NCBI GenBank assembly: GCA_001799795.1
Contig: MGUD01000004.1
Span: 1-46,453 of the forward strand
Length of the DNA: 46,453 bases
Origin: Elusimicrobia bacterium GWC2_61_19
GTDB lineage: Bacteria; Elusimicrobiota; Elusimicrobia; Elusimicrobiales; UBA9959
Reading direction: 5' to 3'
Positions within the stretch are counted from its first letter, which is position 1. Every line of letters starts with the position of its first letter. The translations under genes were made by a program, and so were the position numbers. Shown piece by piece: positions 1 to 9,714 of the stretch. The notes beneath the pieces are model-generated. The model was not told the origin of the DNA. It searched no databases and saw nothing but the letters and a program-made list of their open reading frames with translations.

Positions 1-1
1 C

Positions 2-955
2 GTGGTGCCGGTGCCGGACAAGCGCCTGGACGCGCTGTTCGACCTGTTCAAGCCGCCCAAGAAAGTGGCCTCCTATATAAAGTTCGTCGACATCGCCGGG
101 CTGATGAAGGGCGCCTCCAAGGGCGAGGGCCTGGGCAACAAGTTCCTGGCCAACATCCGCGAGGTGGACGCCATCGTGCAGGTGGTGCGCGTGTTCAAGG
201 ACCCCGACGTGGTGCACGTGCTGGGCGAAGTGGACCCGGTCCGCGACATCGAGGTCATCGAGACCGAGCTGATGCTGGCCGACATGGAGAGCGTGGACAA
301 GGCCATAGAGAAGAACGGGCGCGACCTTAAAGCCCGGACCAAGGACGCCGAGGAGAAGAAGGTGCGGCTTGAGGCCATCAAGAAGCTGCTGGCCGACGGC
401 AAGCCCGCCCGCGAGGCCGGCTACACCCTGGACGAAGTGCGCGACTTCAACCTGCTCACCGTTAAACCCGTTTTCTTCGTGGCCAACACCTCAGAGCAGC
501 CCGACCAGGCGGTCCTGGGGAAGCTCCGCGACTTCATAAAGGCCCGCGGCTCCATCCTGGTCGAGATCTCCGCCAAGATCGAGTCCGAGATCATCGAGCT
601 GCCCGACGAGGAGAAAGCGATCTTCCTTAAGGACCTGGGCGAGGATTACACCGGCCTCGAGAAGATGGCCATAGCCGGTTACAAACTGCTGGACCAGATC
701 AGCTTCTTCACCGCGGGCTCCGAGGACGAAGTGCGCGCCTGGAACCTGAAGCGCGGGCTGAAAGCCCCGCAGGCCGCCGGCCGCATCCACACCGACTTCG
801 AAAAGGGCTTCATCCGCGCCGAAGTCTACGCCTTCGACGACATCATGAAATATAAGGACGAAAAGACCCTCAGGGAAAAAGGCCTCATCCGCTCCGAAGG
901 CAAGGAATACGTGATGAAGGACGGGGACATCTGTTTCTTCAAGTTCAACGTATAG
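2..955 (+). CDS. ychF: Ribosome-binding ATPase/GTPase YchF (OLA1 family), 5'-truncated by window edge
   Basis: [40 protein letters not shown] and C-terminal TGS-like region (FFKFNV end); P-loop missing because the window starts inside the gene. Confidence 0.95.
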   Translation: MVPVPDKRLDALFDLFKPPKKVASYIKFVDIAGLMKGASKGEGLGNKFLANIREVDAIVQVVRVFKDPDVVHVLGEVDPVRDIEVIETELMLADMESVDKAIEKNGRDLKARTKDAEEKKVRLEAIKKLLADGKPAREAGYTLDEVRDFNLLTVKPVFFVANTSEQPDQAVLGKLRDFIKARGSILVEISAKIESEIIELPDEEKAIFLKDLGEDYTGLEKMAIAGYKLLDQISFFTAGSEDEVRAWNLKRGLKAPQAAGRIHTDFEKGFIRAEVYAFDDIMKYKDEKTLREKGLIRSEGKEYVMKDGDICFFKFNV

Positions 956-964
956 CGCCGGGCG

Positions 965-2182
965 GTGAAGGCGCGGGGGCTGACCGTGAACGATCTGAAG
1001 CACGCAATAGACAAATACAACACCTTCGGCTACCGGCTCTTCATGGACACGCCCGCCTTCCGCGGGCTGCTGGCCCTGCGCAACAGGTCCTTCCGCAAAA
1101 AACTCCTGCTCGTTAACCTGCGGGACTCCGCCATGAGCGCGCACCTGGAGCGCGCCTTCGCGCGGGCGGCCGCCGCCCATGGGGCGACCGCGCTGGACGT
1201 CTTTCATTCTTTCGAGCACGACTACGGCCTGGGCCCGGCTGGCGGCGCCGCCGGCTTCAGAATAAAGTATTCAGGCATGGACAACCTGCGCGCCTTCTCC
1301 GGGCTTACCGCCTACAGCGCCGTCATCCTTGTGGACCTGCCCTACCGCGACGAAGACCTGCCGGCCTGGCTCTGGTTCGCCCTGCGCGCTCCCGGCGCCA
1401 AACACTTTATCGCCAACGACATCCTTATGCCGCCCGGCCACATTTTTGCCATGGACGTGGCGGAAAAGCTGGGCGTTTTCTCCGCTTTCAGCACCGCCGC
1501 GCTGGTTGACCAGCACAGCCGGGCGCAGTGGGGGCGCTTCGGCAGGCCGGGCCGCTTCCTGGAACGCCCCCTCGCGGTGGATTGCGACTACTACGCCCCA
1601 GCCGGCGCCGGCGCCGGGGACTATGTTTTTTCTTTCGGGCGGGCTGACCGGGATTACGCGCCGCTGATGGCCGCGGCACGGACCTTTCCGAAAGGGCTGA
1701 AGCTCAAGATCTGCACGGATCTCCCGGTGCGGGTCCCGAAAATCCTCGCGGGCCGCGTAGCGATCATAACCCAGCCCGTCGGCCCGGAAAAAATGAAAGA
1801 ATTCATCGCCGGCGCCGCCCTGGTGGCGCTGCCGGTCAGGCCCACCGCGCCCAACCCGGGCGCCGGGCTTACGGCGGCCCTCCTTTCGATGGCGATGGGC
1901 AAACTCACCATAACCTGCGGCGATCCGGTCGTTACCCGCTATCTTTCCGACGGCAAAGACTCTTTCCTCTACCGCGGGCTTACGCCGGCGGCCCTGTCGG
2001 CCTGCGTGCGCCGCTCCCTTGCCCTGACCCCGGCCGGGCGCGCGGCCGTCAGCGCGGCGGCCAGACGCACCGTCCTCAGGCGCTTCGACATGAACGCCTT
2101 CGCCGCCGGCCACCTGGCAACGCTGCTCGGCCACGAACCCGCCGAACGGCGGCGCGATAGTATTGTAAAATTACATTTGTGA
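965..2182 (+). CDS. Glycosyltransferase-like protein (GT-B type)
   Basis: 405 aa; late motif ALVALPVRPTAPNPGAGLTAALLSMAMGKLTITCGDPVVTRYL resembles a GT-B C-terminal domain; GTG start. Confidence 0.6.
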   Translation: MKARGLTVNDLKHAIDKYNTFGYRLFMDTPAFRGLLALRNRSFRKKLLLVNLRDSAMSAHLERAFARAAAAHGATALDVFHSFEHDYGLGPAGGAAGFRIKYSGMDNLRAFSGLTAYSAVILVDLPYRDEDLPAWLWFALRAPGAKHFIANDILMPPGHIFAMDVAEKLGVFSAFSTAALVDQHSRAQWGRFGRPGRFLERPLAVDCDYYAPAGAGAGDYVFSFGRADRDYAPLMAAARTFPKGLKLKICTDLPVRVPKILAGRVAIITQPVGPEKMKEFIAGAALVALPVRPTAPNPGAGLTAALLSMAMGKLTITCGDPVVTRYLSDGKDSFLYRGLTPAALSACVRRSLALTPAGRAAVSAAARRTVLRRFDMNAFAAGHLATLLGHEPAERRRDSIVKLHL

Positions 2183-4371
2183 GCCTGGACCTCAACTTAA
2201 ACCCCGCGCTGCTGCCGCAGCTCAATCTGAACCCCAAGCAGATGGAGGCGGTGCAGTATTTCGCCGGGCCGCTGCTGATCCTCGCCGGCGCGGGCACCGG
2301 CAAGACGAAGACCCTCACCTCGAAAATAGCGCTGCTGATCGCTTCCGGCGTTTCCCCCTCGCAGATCCTGGCCATCACCTTCACCAACAAGGCCGCCCAG
2401 GAGATGGTGCAGCGCGTGGGCAAGCTGGTGCCCTATTCCGGCGGCATGTGGATACACACCTTCCACGCGCTGGGCGCGCGCATCCTGCGCGCTCACGGCC
2501 GCCTGATAGGCGTAAAACCGGATTTCGTCATCTACGACGCCGACGACCAGAAAAAACTGATTGGCCTGGCCATGGACGAACTGGGCCTCGAGGCGGAAAA
2601 GAACAAAGCGCCGCTTTATTTAAGCCTCATCTCCCGCGCCAAGGACGACCTGCTCGACGCCCAGTCCTACCTGATCAACGCCCAGGCCGTCAACGACCCG
2701 GCCCGCCTGAAAGCCGCGCAGATCTATCACCGCTACCAGAAAAAGCTCACCGAGGCCGGCGCGCTGGACTTCGGGGACCTGATAGTCAAGATGGTGGAAC
2801 TTCTCAAAGAGAACGACGAGATACGCGGATATTTCCAGGAGAATTTCCAGTACATCCTGGTGGACGAATACCAGGACACCAACCACGCCCAATACGTGCT
2901 GATAAAAGACCTTTCCGCCAAACACCGCAACCTTTGCGTGGTGGGCGACCCCGACCAGAGCGTTTACGGCTGGCGCGGCGCGGACATCCGCAACATCATG
3001 GATTTCGAGAAGGACTTCAACGACGCTTTTACCGTGGTGCTGGAGCAGAACTACCGTTCCACCGCGCGCATCCTGCACGCGGCCAACGAGGTCATCAAGC
3101 ACAACAAGAACCGCCGCCCCAAGAACCTCTGGACCAAGGCCGACCAGGGCGAGGCGCCGGCGGTGCTGGAATACGCCAACGAGACCGACGAGGCGCGCGG
3201 CATCGTGGACGAAATTAAAACCCTTACGGCCAAGGGCGGCCTTACTTACAACGATATCGCGGTCTTTTACCGCACCAATGCCCAGAGCCGTTCCTTCGAA
3301 GAGGCCTGCCGAAGGTCGCGCATCCCCTACAGGCTCATCGGCTCCGTGCGGTTCTATGACCGCAAGGAAGTTAAGGACGTGCTGGCCTACCTGAAGCTGC
3401 TGACCAACCCCGCCGACACCATCAGCCTGCTGCGCGTGATCAACCTGCCGGCCCGGGGCGTGGGGAAAACCGCCCTGGACCATGTGCTGGCCTACGCGCG
3501 CCAGAAGGAAATGCCGCTTTACGACGCGCTGCTCAGCTGCGAACAGGTGCCCGATATAACCAACACCGCCCGGCGCGGCATAAAAGAATTCCTGGACCTG
3601 CTGGAAGGCGTGAAGGCCGACCTGTTCTCCGCCACGCCCTCCTCCATGCTGGCGAACATCCTGGAAAGATCCGGCTACTGGAAGATGACCGAGGACCTGG
3701 CGGAAAAAGAGCCGCAGGAATCCCTGGCGCGCCTGGGCAACCTGCAGGAACTGGTCAACGCCGTAAAAGAATTCGAGGAGCACTGCGTCAAGGAAGGCGT
3801 AGCCCCCACCATGCACAAGTACCTGGAGGAAGTCATGCTGTCCTCCCAGGTGGACAAGTTCAACACCGACACCTACGCCGTCACGCTGATGACGGTGCAC
3901 CTGGCCAAGGGCCTGGAATTCCCCGCCGTCTTCCTGACCGGCCTGGAAGAGAACCTTTTCCCCATCAACGCCGGCAACTCCTCCGAGGAAGAAATGGAGG
4001 AGGAGCGCCGCCTGGCCTACGTGGGCATGACCCGCGCGCGGCAGCGGCTGTTCCTCACCTGGGCCGGCACGCGCCGCATCTTCGGCACCACCTATCCCAA
4101 CCTGGCCTCGCGTTTTATTTTCGAGAGCAAAGTAGCCCGCGAGACCGTCAACCGCCCCGGCGAAGAGGACGTGCAGGTGCTCTCCTCTTACCAGCCGCCG
4201 CCCTCCATCCCGCGCATCGGCAAGAACAGGCGGATAATGCACCCCGTGCACGGACCGGGCCGGGTGGTGGACCAGATAGGCGCCGGCGAATTAGCCAAGG
4301 TCACGGTGGTGTTCGACAGCGGCGTGCGCCAGACCTTCATGCTGAAGTACGCCCCGCTGCAGCCTATTTAA
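2179..4371 (+). CDS. UvrD/PcrA-type ATP-dependent DNA helicase
   Basis: LAGAGTGKTKTLTSKIALLI, LVDEYQDTNHAQY, VVGDPDQSVYGWRGAD, TVHLAKGLEFPAVFLTGLEE, RRLAYVGMTRAR; GTG start overlaps the upstream TGA. Confidence 0.95.
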   Translation: MSLDLNLNPALLPQLNLNPKQMEAVQYFAGPLLILAGAGTGKTKTLTSKIALLIASGVSPSQILAITFTNKAAQEMVQRVGKLVPYSGGMWIHTFHALGARILRAHGRLIGVKPDFVIYDADDQKKLIGLAMDELGLEAEKNKAPLYLSLISRAKDDLLDAQSYLINAQAVNDPARLKAAQIYHRYQKKLTEAGALDFGDLIVKMVELLKENDEIRGYFQENFQYILVDEYQDTNHAQYVLIKDLSAKHRNLCVVGDPDQSVYGWRGADIRNIMDFEKDFNDAFTVVLEQNYRSTARILHAANEVIKHNKNRRPKNLWTKADQGEAPAVLEYANETDEARGIVDEIKTLTAKGGLTYNDIAVFYRTNAQSRSFEEACRRSRIPYRLIGSVRFYDRKEVKDVLAYLKLLTNPADTISLLRVINLPARGVGKTALDHVLAYARQKEMPLYDALLSCEQVPDITNTARRGIKEFLDLLEGVKADLFSATPSSMLANILERSGYWKMTEDLAEKEPQESLARLGNLQELVNAVKEFEEHCVKEGVAPTMHKYLEEVMLSSQVDKFNTDTYAVTLMTVHLAKGLEFPAVFLTGLEENLFPINAGNSSEEEMEEERRLAYVGMTRARQRLFLTWAGTRRIFGTTYPNLASRFIFESKVARETVNRPGEEDVQVLSSYQPPPSIPRIGKNRRIMHPVHGPGRVVDQIGAGELAKVTVVFDSGVRQTFMLKYAPLQPI

Positions 4372-4389
4372 CGCTCAGGACCGGATACA

Positions 4390-4806
4390 ATGCCCGAAAA
4401 CAAAAAAGAACACTCGGCCGGCGGCCTGCTGCTCGAGGACGGCAACGTCCTGCTGATAATGATGCGCAACCTCAAAGGGGAGAAGGTCTGGACCTTCCCC
4501 AAAGGCCACGTGGAACCCGGCGAGACCGCCCAAGCCGCGGCGCTGCGCGAAGTGGCGGAGGAGACGGGCTGGGACTGCGAAATAAAGTCGGATTTCTATA
4601 AAGCGGAATACTCTTTCCTGCGCGGCGGGGACATGGTGGACAAGGACGTGCGCTGGTTCCTGATGCGGCGCACCGGCGGCGACGGCGTGCCTAAAACACC
4701 CGACGAAATACTGGACATGAAGTGGTGCTCCCTGGCGGACGCCGGGAAAGAGCTGGTTTACCAGAGCGACCTCGCCATGCTGGACCTGCTCAAAAAAATA
4801 AAATAA
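4390..4806 (+). CDS. NUDIX hydrolase
   Basis: NUDIX box GHVEPGETAQAAALREVAEETGW. Confidence 0.92.
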   Translation: MPENKKEHSAGGLLLEDGNVLLIMMRNLKGEKVWTFPKGHVEPGETAQAAALREVAEETGWDCEIKSDFYKAEYSFLRGGDMVDKDVRWFLMRRTGGDGVPKTPDEILDMKWCSLADAGKELVYQSDLAMLDLLKKIK

Positions 4807-4847
4807 CCGCTCTCCGGCCCGTCAACCGAGCCCGACCCTTACATGAA

Positions 4848-4873
4848 AAACCCGCGCTTATTTTGCGCCGGGC
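4848..4873 (-). terminator. Putative intrinsic terminator overlapping the stop codon of the TP-methylase gene
   Basis: Minus strand GCCCGGCGCAAAATAAGCGCGGGTTTTT: imperfect GC stem followed by T5. Confidence 0.55.
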
Positions 4874-5568
4874 TTCTTTTTGATTTTCGGGGCGACGGCG
4901 GGGATAAAGAGGGTGTGCCTTTCGTTCAATTTGGACAACAACCCGGAGAAATCCCGCATATGCCCCTTTGTCACCCTGGGCTCGCCGCAGGCGACGGAAG
5001 CGCAATCGGCCAGGTAAACCTGCGCCGAGGGCGGGTATGCTTTGGCGGCCGCGGCTATGAATCTTTTTTTGGCGGCGGCGTTGGCCGGCCGGTTCAGCGC
5101 GCAAGGCACAAAGAAAAGCGTGTCCATGTCCGGCGTAAAGGCGCGGTCGTCCATTAATGTGGCGGTATCCACCACCCGCAGGCCGCGGATAGAAAAATTA
5201 TTCAGATTGAACAAGTTCACAATGGCGTCGAAAGAGGACACCGCGGCGAAAACCCTGACCCGCGCTTTCTTTTTTGCCGAGGCCGCCATCACTTCGGCCG
5301 CCGTCTGGTTAAGGAAAAGCGGGTTCCCATACGTCAGGAACCCCACCGTCTTGTGTTTTTTGAGCGCCGCGACCGCGGCCAGGGCGGCTTCACGGCGGCC
5401 CAGGCCTTGCGTCAGCTTCAGGCCGGGCGCGAATTTAGAAAAATGCCGCGCGCTGGCGGCGTCTAGGCAATGGGTGTAGATGGCCCCGCACTCGCGCATA
5501 GCCGCCAGCGTTTCCAATGTCAGTTGGCCAGGATAAAGACCGTAAGAGAAGATATATATTTTTTTCAT
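4858..5568 (-). CDS. Tetrapyrrole (corrin/porphyrin) methylase-superfamily protein, stand-alone
   Basis: 236 aa; N-terminal YIFSYGLYPGQLTLETLAAMRECGAIYTH, VGFLTYGNPLFLN and AAVSSFDAIVNLF fit the TP-methylase fold; start overlaps upstream stop (TAATG). Confidence 0.7.
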   Translation of the reverse strand: MKKIYIFSYGLYPGQLTLETLAAMRECGAIYTHCLDAASARHFSKFAPGLKLTQGLGRREAALAAVAALKKHKTVGFLTYGNPLFLNQTAAEVMAASAKKKARVRVFAAVSSFDAIVNLFNLNNFSIRGLRVVDTATLMDDRAFTPDMDTLFFVPCALNRPANAAAKKRFIAAAAKAYPPSAQVYLADCASVACGEPRVTKGHMRDFSGLLSKLNERHTLFIPAVAPKIKKKPGAK

Positions 5569-6983
5569 TAATTATTTTCCATCACCTCGAAGAAAGTAAA
5601 GGCCGGCCTGAAGAGGGGCCGCCCGCCCTTTATGGTCACCTTGTACTCCACCGGCCGCGCCAGCAGCCCCCACAGGAAGAACTGCGCGCCGCGGTTGAAC
5701 GAGGCGGCCCGGCTCACGAGGCGCTGCGCCTCGTCCATCGAAGCGGCCCTGGCGCCCAGGCCGGAAAGCGCGGCCGGCACATCTCCGGCCCCTGCGGCGG
5801 CGAGGGCCGCGTCCAGCGCCGGGACGCCGGCGGCAAGTTCGGCCCGGGCCGCCGGGTAGGGCGAAGCCGGGAAAAAAGCCGCCAGGTAACGGTAAATCAC
5901 ATAATCGTAAAAGCACGAGAAGCCGGGCGCCGCGGCGCGTTTCTTAAGGGCGAGCAGCCCGTTGTAGGCGGAATACCGCAGGTATATGGCGGCGAAGCCG
6001 GCTTCGCAAGCGCGCACGGTCCGCCCGAGGGCGCTGAAAGGCGCGGCCCCTGTCCCGATCTCTCCGGCCGACTTTTCCAGGCGCGCCCGCATAGCCGCCA
6101 CGTCGGACATCAACTTCTCTATTCCCGGCTCGCGGCCGAGGCCGCCCAGCAGGTCCGAAATAGCGGCCAGGTCGGCGGCGCGCGAGCGCAGGGCCAGCGC
6201 GGCCAGCCGCGAGCGCAGCGCCGCGCGGACGGCTTCCAGCCCGCGCGCTTCCCCCGCCGTTATAACGCCGCGCCCTTTGACCGCGGCGGCCGCCACCACA
6301 AAGGAGCTGTACTGCGCCAGCGCGGCGCCGTAGTCTTTTTCCAGCCCCGCCGGCCCCTTACCCGACGGGCCGCGCGCCGTTTCAAGCCAGGCGCCGGCCG
6401 CGGAGATCTCGCGCCCGAGACCTGCCTTATCAAGCCGGTAGTCCGCGTAGCTCAGGGAGAAGAAAGAAGTACCGCGGGCGCCCGCGTCCGCAGTTACGGC
6501 CGCGCCCTCCGGCTCGGCCTGCGGGCCCTCGTACAGCCGCCTGGCCGCCAGTTCCAGGGCCTCGCCGGAAACGGCGCGGTTGCCGGCGGCCGCGTTAAGG
6601 TCTTTTATCAGCGCCAGGAACACGGGATTTAATTTATAGGTGACCTCGTAAGACTCCAGGGGAGCGGAGGGCTTCCCGCCGCCGCGCAGGTGCAGGTAAA
6701 GTTTGGCCGCCTGCTCCGGCTCTTTGCTTATCCAACCCAGCAGGGCGCTCCTGACGTCCGCGTTGCTCTCCAGCCCGTCCAGGGCCACCAGTCTCCCGGC
6801 CATGCCGGCGGCTATTATCAGGTCGGCCAGTTCGCCGCGGAAAAAAAGGCTGGTCATCAGCCTGTCCTTTACCGCCGGCAGTTCTTCGGCCCGCGCGCTG
6901 GCAGGGATTATCTCCGGTTCCGTGGCCGACGACGCGCCCGGGGCGAGGGCGGCCAGCAGCAGGGAGCAGACGATAAGTTTCAT
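5568..6983 (-). CDS. Uncharacterised secreted/exported protein
   Basis: ORF track start (7253) is probably too long; ATG at 6983 gives signal peptide MKLIVCSLLLAALAPGASSATE and overlaps the upstream stop as TAATG. Confidence 0.75.
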   Translation of the reverse strand: MKLIVCSLLLAALAPGASSATEPEIIPASARAEELPAVKDRLMTSLFFRGELADLIIAAGMAGRLVALDGLESNADVRSALLGWISKEPEQAAKLYLHLRGGGKPSAPLESYEVTYKLNPVFLALIKDLNAAAGNRAVSGEALELAARRLYEGPQAEPEGAAVTADAGARGTSFFSLSYADYRLDKAGLGREISAAGAWLETARGPSGKGPAGLEKDYGAALAQYSSFVVAAAAVKGRGVITAGEARGLEAVRAALRSRLAALALRSRAADLAAISDLLGGLGREPGIEKLMSDVAAMRARLEKSAGEIGTGAAPFSALGRTVRACEAGFAAIYLRYSAYNGLLALKKRAAAPGFSCFYDYVIYRYLAAFFPASPYPAARAELAAGVPALDAALAAAGAGDVPAALSGLGARAASMDEAQRLVSRAASFNRGAQFFLWGLLARPVEYKVTIKGGRPLFRPAFTFFEVMENN

Positions 6984-8137
6984 TAGAGCCAGGACCGGAA
7001 GAGGTAGAGCAGTTTTGACGCGGCCTTGGAAGTGAGCGGTCTTTTTCTTACGTCTTCCAGGCTGACCGGCCTGGACAGTTTCAGGTCCTCCCTGAAAGTT
7101 CTGGCCATCGCCGCGCCGAAGGCGGCGCCGTAGACGCTCAGGTTGACCTCCAGGTTGTAATGCAGGCTGCGGTGGTCCAGGTTGTGGCTGCCGACGGAGG
7201 ACCAGACGCCGTCGATCACGGCGGTCTTGGAATGCAGTATGGGGCCCTGCCACTCGTAGAGTTTCACGCCGTTCCTTAGCAGGTGGCCGTACCTGGCCCA
7301 GGAAGCCCAGCGCACGTACGGGTGGTCCGTGTCCCTGGGCGCGATAACGCGCACGTCCACGCCCCGGCGGGCGGCTTTTACCAGGCGGCGGTAAACCAGG
7401 CGGTCCGGCAGGAAGTAGGCGTTGGTGATGTAAATATAATCCTCCGCCTTATCTATGGCGTAGCGGTAGCTGCGCCTTATGGACCGCACGTTGCGTATGC
7501 CGCCGGCCGACAGCACCGAGACCGGCGTGTCCCCGGCCAGCCCCGGCCGCGAGACCTGGCGCGGCGGCACGCGCTCTCCCGTCACGGGGGTGGAGGCGGT
7601 CCAGGCCTCCCAGAAGATCTTCTCCAATTCCGCTACGGCCGGCCCGCGCACTAGCGCCTGCGTATCTTTCCAGCCGCGCCCGCCCATGGACCTGGGCGCG
7701 TCGTACTCCGTGATATTGAAACCGCCGACGAAGGCCGCGCGGCCGTCCACGCAGACGGTTTTGCGGTGGTCGCGTTTTATCCAGTTCCAATAGGGCTTCC
7801 AGAAAATCACCGGGCGGAATTCGGCCACCCGCACCCCGGCCGCGGCCAGGTCCAGAAAGAAGTCGCGGTCCGTAAGAATAGACCCGACCGAGTCGTAGAT
7901 TAGATGGACGGCCACGCCTTCGCGCGCTTTCACTTTAAGCAGATCGGAGAAAGCCCGGCCGATGGAATCGTCGGAGAAGGCGTAGAATTCCAGCAGGATG
8001 GAATCCCTGGCGCCGCCTATGGCCGCCAGCATGGCGGAGAAAGCCGCCTCGCCGCCGGGCAGCAGTTCCACCCCGTTGGCGGCTAGCGCGCTTTCCGGCT
8101 GGGCGCAGTAGCGCCGCCAGTTCTCTTTTTCAGGCAT
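6983..8137 (-). CDS. Phospholipase D superfamily protein, cardiolipin synthase-like
   Basis: Two PLD motifs: HRKTVCVDGRAAFVGGFNITE and HSKTAVIDGVWSSVGSHNLDHRS. Confidence 0.92.
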   Translation of the reverse strand: MPEKENWRRYCAQPESALAANGVELLPGGEAAFSAMLAAIGGARDSILLEFYAFSDDSIGRAFSDLLKVKAREGVAVHLIYDSVGSILTDRDFFLDLAAAGVRVAEFRPVIFWKPYWNWIKRDHRKTVCVDGRAAFVGGFNITEYDAPRSMGGRGWKDTQALVRGPAVAELEKIFWEAWTASTPVTGERVPPRQVSRPGLAGDTPVSVLSAGGIRNVRSIRRSYRYAIDKAEDYIYITNAYFLPDRLVYRRLVKAARRGVDVRVIAPRDTDHPYVRWASWARYGHLLRNGVKLYEWQGPILHSKTAVIDGVWSSVGSHNLDHRSLHYNLEVNLSVYGAAFGAAMARTFREDLKLSRPVSLEDVRKRPLTSKAASKLLYLFRSWL

Positions 8138-9714
8138 AGTTCTTTTTTAGTTTTCGCAAGATCCGCGCGGTCATACTCCAGCAGCGCCCGCTGATAAGCG
8201 TTGCGCGCCGTAAGCGCCGGCGCGGTTTCCAGCACGCGCAGTTCGGCCGCGCACTCCCCGGCGCGGCCGGCGGCCCCCAAGACCCCGGCCAGGCCGATAC
8301 GCGCCCCGGCGTAAAAAGGCTCCAGCGCCAGCGCGGCCCTGAAACTCGCGGCGGCGCCCTCGAAATTACCGGCCGCGGCCAGCGCCCGCCCTTCCGCCCC
8401 GGCGGTGAACGGGTCCCTGGGCTTATCCAGCGCGACGGAGCGCAGCAGGGCCAGCGTCAAAGCGGGATTTTTACCGGCGCGGGCCTCGGCGTAGGAACGC
8501 AGCAGGAAGACCTGCCGGCCGCCGAACAGCCCGGCCGCCGGCGCCAGGACCAGGCCGGCCAGCAACAGCGCCGCCAGAGCGGCCCTGCGCTTTTTATCAG
8601 GTGCGAAGACGGCCCCGCCGGAGACCGCAAAACCCAGCGACCCCCAGAACAGCAGGCCCACGGCGCCCGAGTAGAAGATCATATCCGCCGCGCCCTGTAT
8701 AAAGACGGCCAGCGCGGCCAGTTTAAGCGGCAGTTTTTCGGTTGCGCCGCGCAGCAGTCCGCCGGCCGCGGCCAGCAGAAAGAATAAAGCCGCCGGCAAG
8801 CCGGCCTCCGCCGCCAGGTTGAACAATTCACCGTGCGCGTGCAGCGTGCCGTGGCCGAAATAGGAAACCCCGTCGAAATAAGGGAACTTGAAGATCTCGA
8901 AAACACGCTCGAACAGCCCCGGCCCCCAGCCCAGCAGCGGGCTGGCCGCGGCGGCCTCGAGCGCGGCGGCCCACAGGCGCGGCCGCGCGAAAGCGCGCGG
9001 GTCCGAGAATTTCAGAACGCCCTCCAATACCCCTTGCGGCAGCAGCGCCAGGGCGGCGGCCCCGGCCAGCACAAAGGCCGCCAGCGCCCGGCGGCGGCCG
9101 GAAACATAAAGCCCGGCCGATGCCGCCAGGAAGGCGGCCAGCAGCGCCCCGCGCGAACCCGCGGCCGCGAGCCCCGCCGCCAGCAGCAGCGCCAGAGCGG
9201 CTTTGAATATTTTTTCTTTCCCGCTTCCGCCCGTTAAAGCGGCCAGCAGCGCCGCCGGAAAAGCCGCGGCGCAGAAAGCCGCCGAATAATTGTGGTTCCC
9301 GCCGATAAACCCGGTAGCGCCGCCCAGAAAGACCCTCTGGACCAGCAGCACGGCCGCGGCGGCGGCGCCGATAACCAGTACGGCCGTCAGCCAGCCGTTC
9401 GCTCCTTCCTCCTGCGCCGAGGCCGAAAAGAAAACCAGCCCGAGGACGGCGTACCCGGCGAATATCCCGGCCGAAGCCGCGGGGTCCGGTGAAAAGACAG
9501 CGGCGGTCAGCAGCCAGGCGAAGAACAAGACCGGCGCGCGCAGCCCGCCGGAGCTTAAAGCGCCGGCGCGCAGAACGAACCAGCCCAGGAATATTACGCC
9601 GAACAGCAGCCAGGCCGCGTCGGACCGCAGTCCGCCCGCCGCCACGGCCAGCGCCAGAAATATCCCATGGGGATACGGCTTGGAGAACCAGGAGAACGGA
9701 GGGCGGCCTGTCAC
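8083..9714 (-). CDS. O-antigen ligase/polymerase (Wzy_C-like) membrane protein with C-terminal TPR-like region
   Basis: Multiple hydrophobic helices, GWGPGLFERVFE...HGTLHAHGELFNLAAEAGLPAALFF ligase motif; GTG start overlaps upstream TGA. Confidence 0.82.
   Translation of the reverse strand: MTGRPPFSWFSKPYPHGIFLALAVAAGGLRSDAAWLLFGVIFLGWFVLRAGALSSGGLRAPVLFFAWLLTAAVFSPDPAASAGIFAGYAVLGLVFFSASAQEEGANGWLTAVLVIGAAAAAVLLVQRVFLGGATGFIGGNHNYSAAFCAAAFPAALLAALTGGSGKEKIFKAALALLLAAGLAAAGSRGALLAAFLAASAGLYVSGRRRALAAFVLAGAAALALLPQGVLEGVLKFSDPRAFARPRLWAAALEAAAASPLLGWGPGLFERVFEIFKFPYFDGVSYFGHGTLHAHGELFNLAAEAGLPAALFFLLAAAGGLLRGATEKLPLKLAALAVFIQGAADMIFYSGAVGLLFWGSLGFAVSGGAVFAPDKKRRAALAALLLAGLVLAPAAGLFGGRQVFLLRSYAEARAGKNPALTLALLRSVALDKPRDPFTAGAEGRALAAAGNFEGAAASFRAALALEPFYAGARIGLAGVLGAAGRAGECAAELRVLETAPALTARNAYQRALLEYDRADLAKTKKELCLKKRTGGATAPSRKAR

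Noticed and set aside
2620-4251. 543-aa ORF antisense to the helicase gene
   Set aside because: Overlaps a clear UvrD/PcrA gene; composition is typical of antisense frames in GC-rich coding DNA.
5517-6632. 371-aa plus-strand ORF opposite the secreted unknown protein
   Set aside because: No RBS or domain; the minus ORF has a signal peptide and coupled start/stop.
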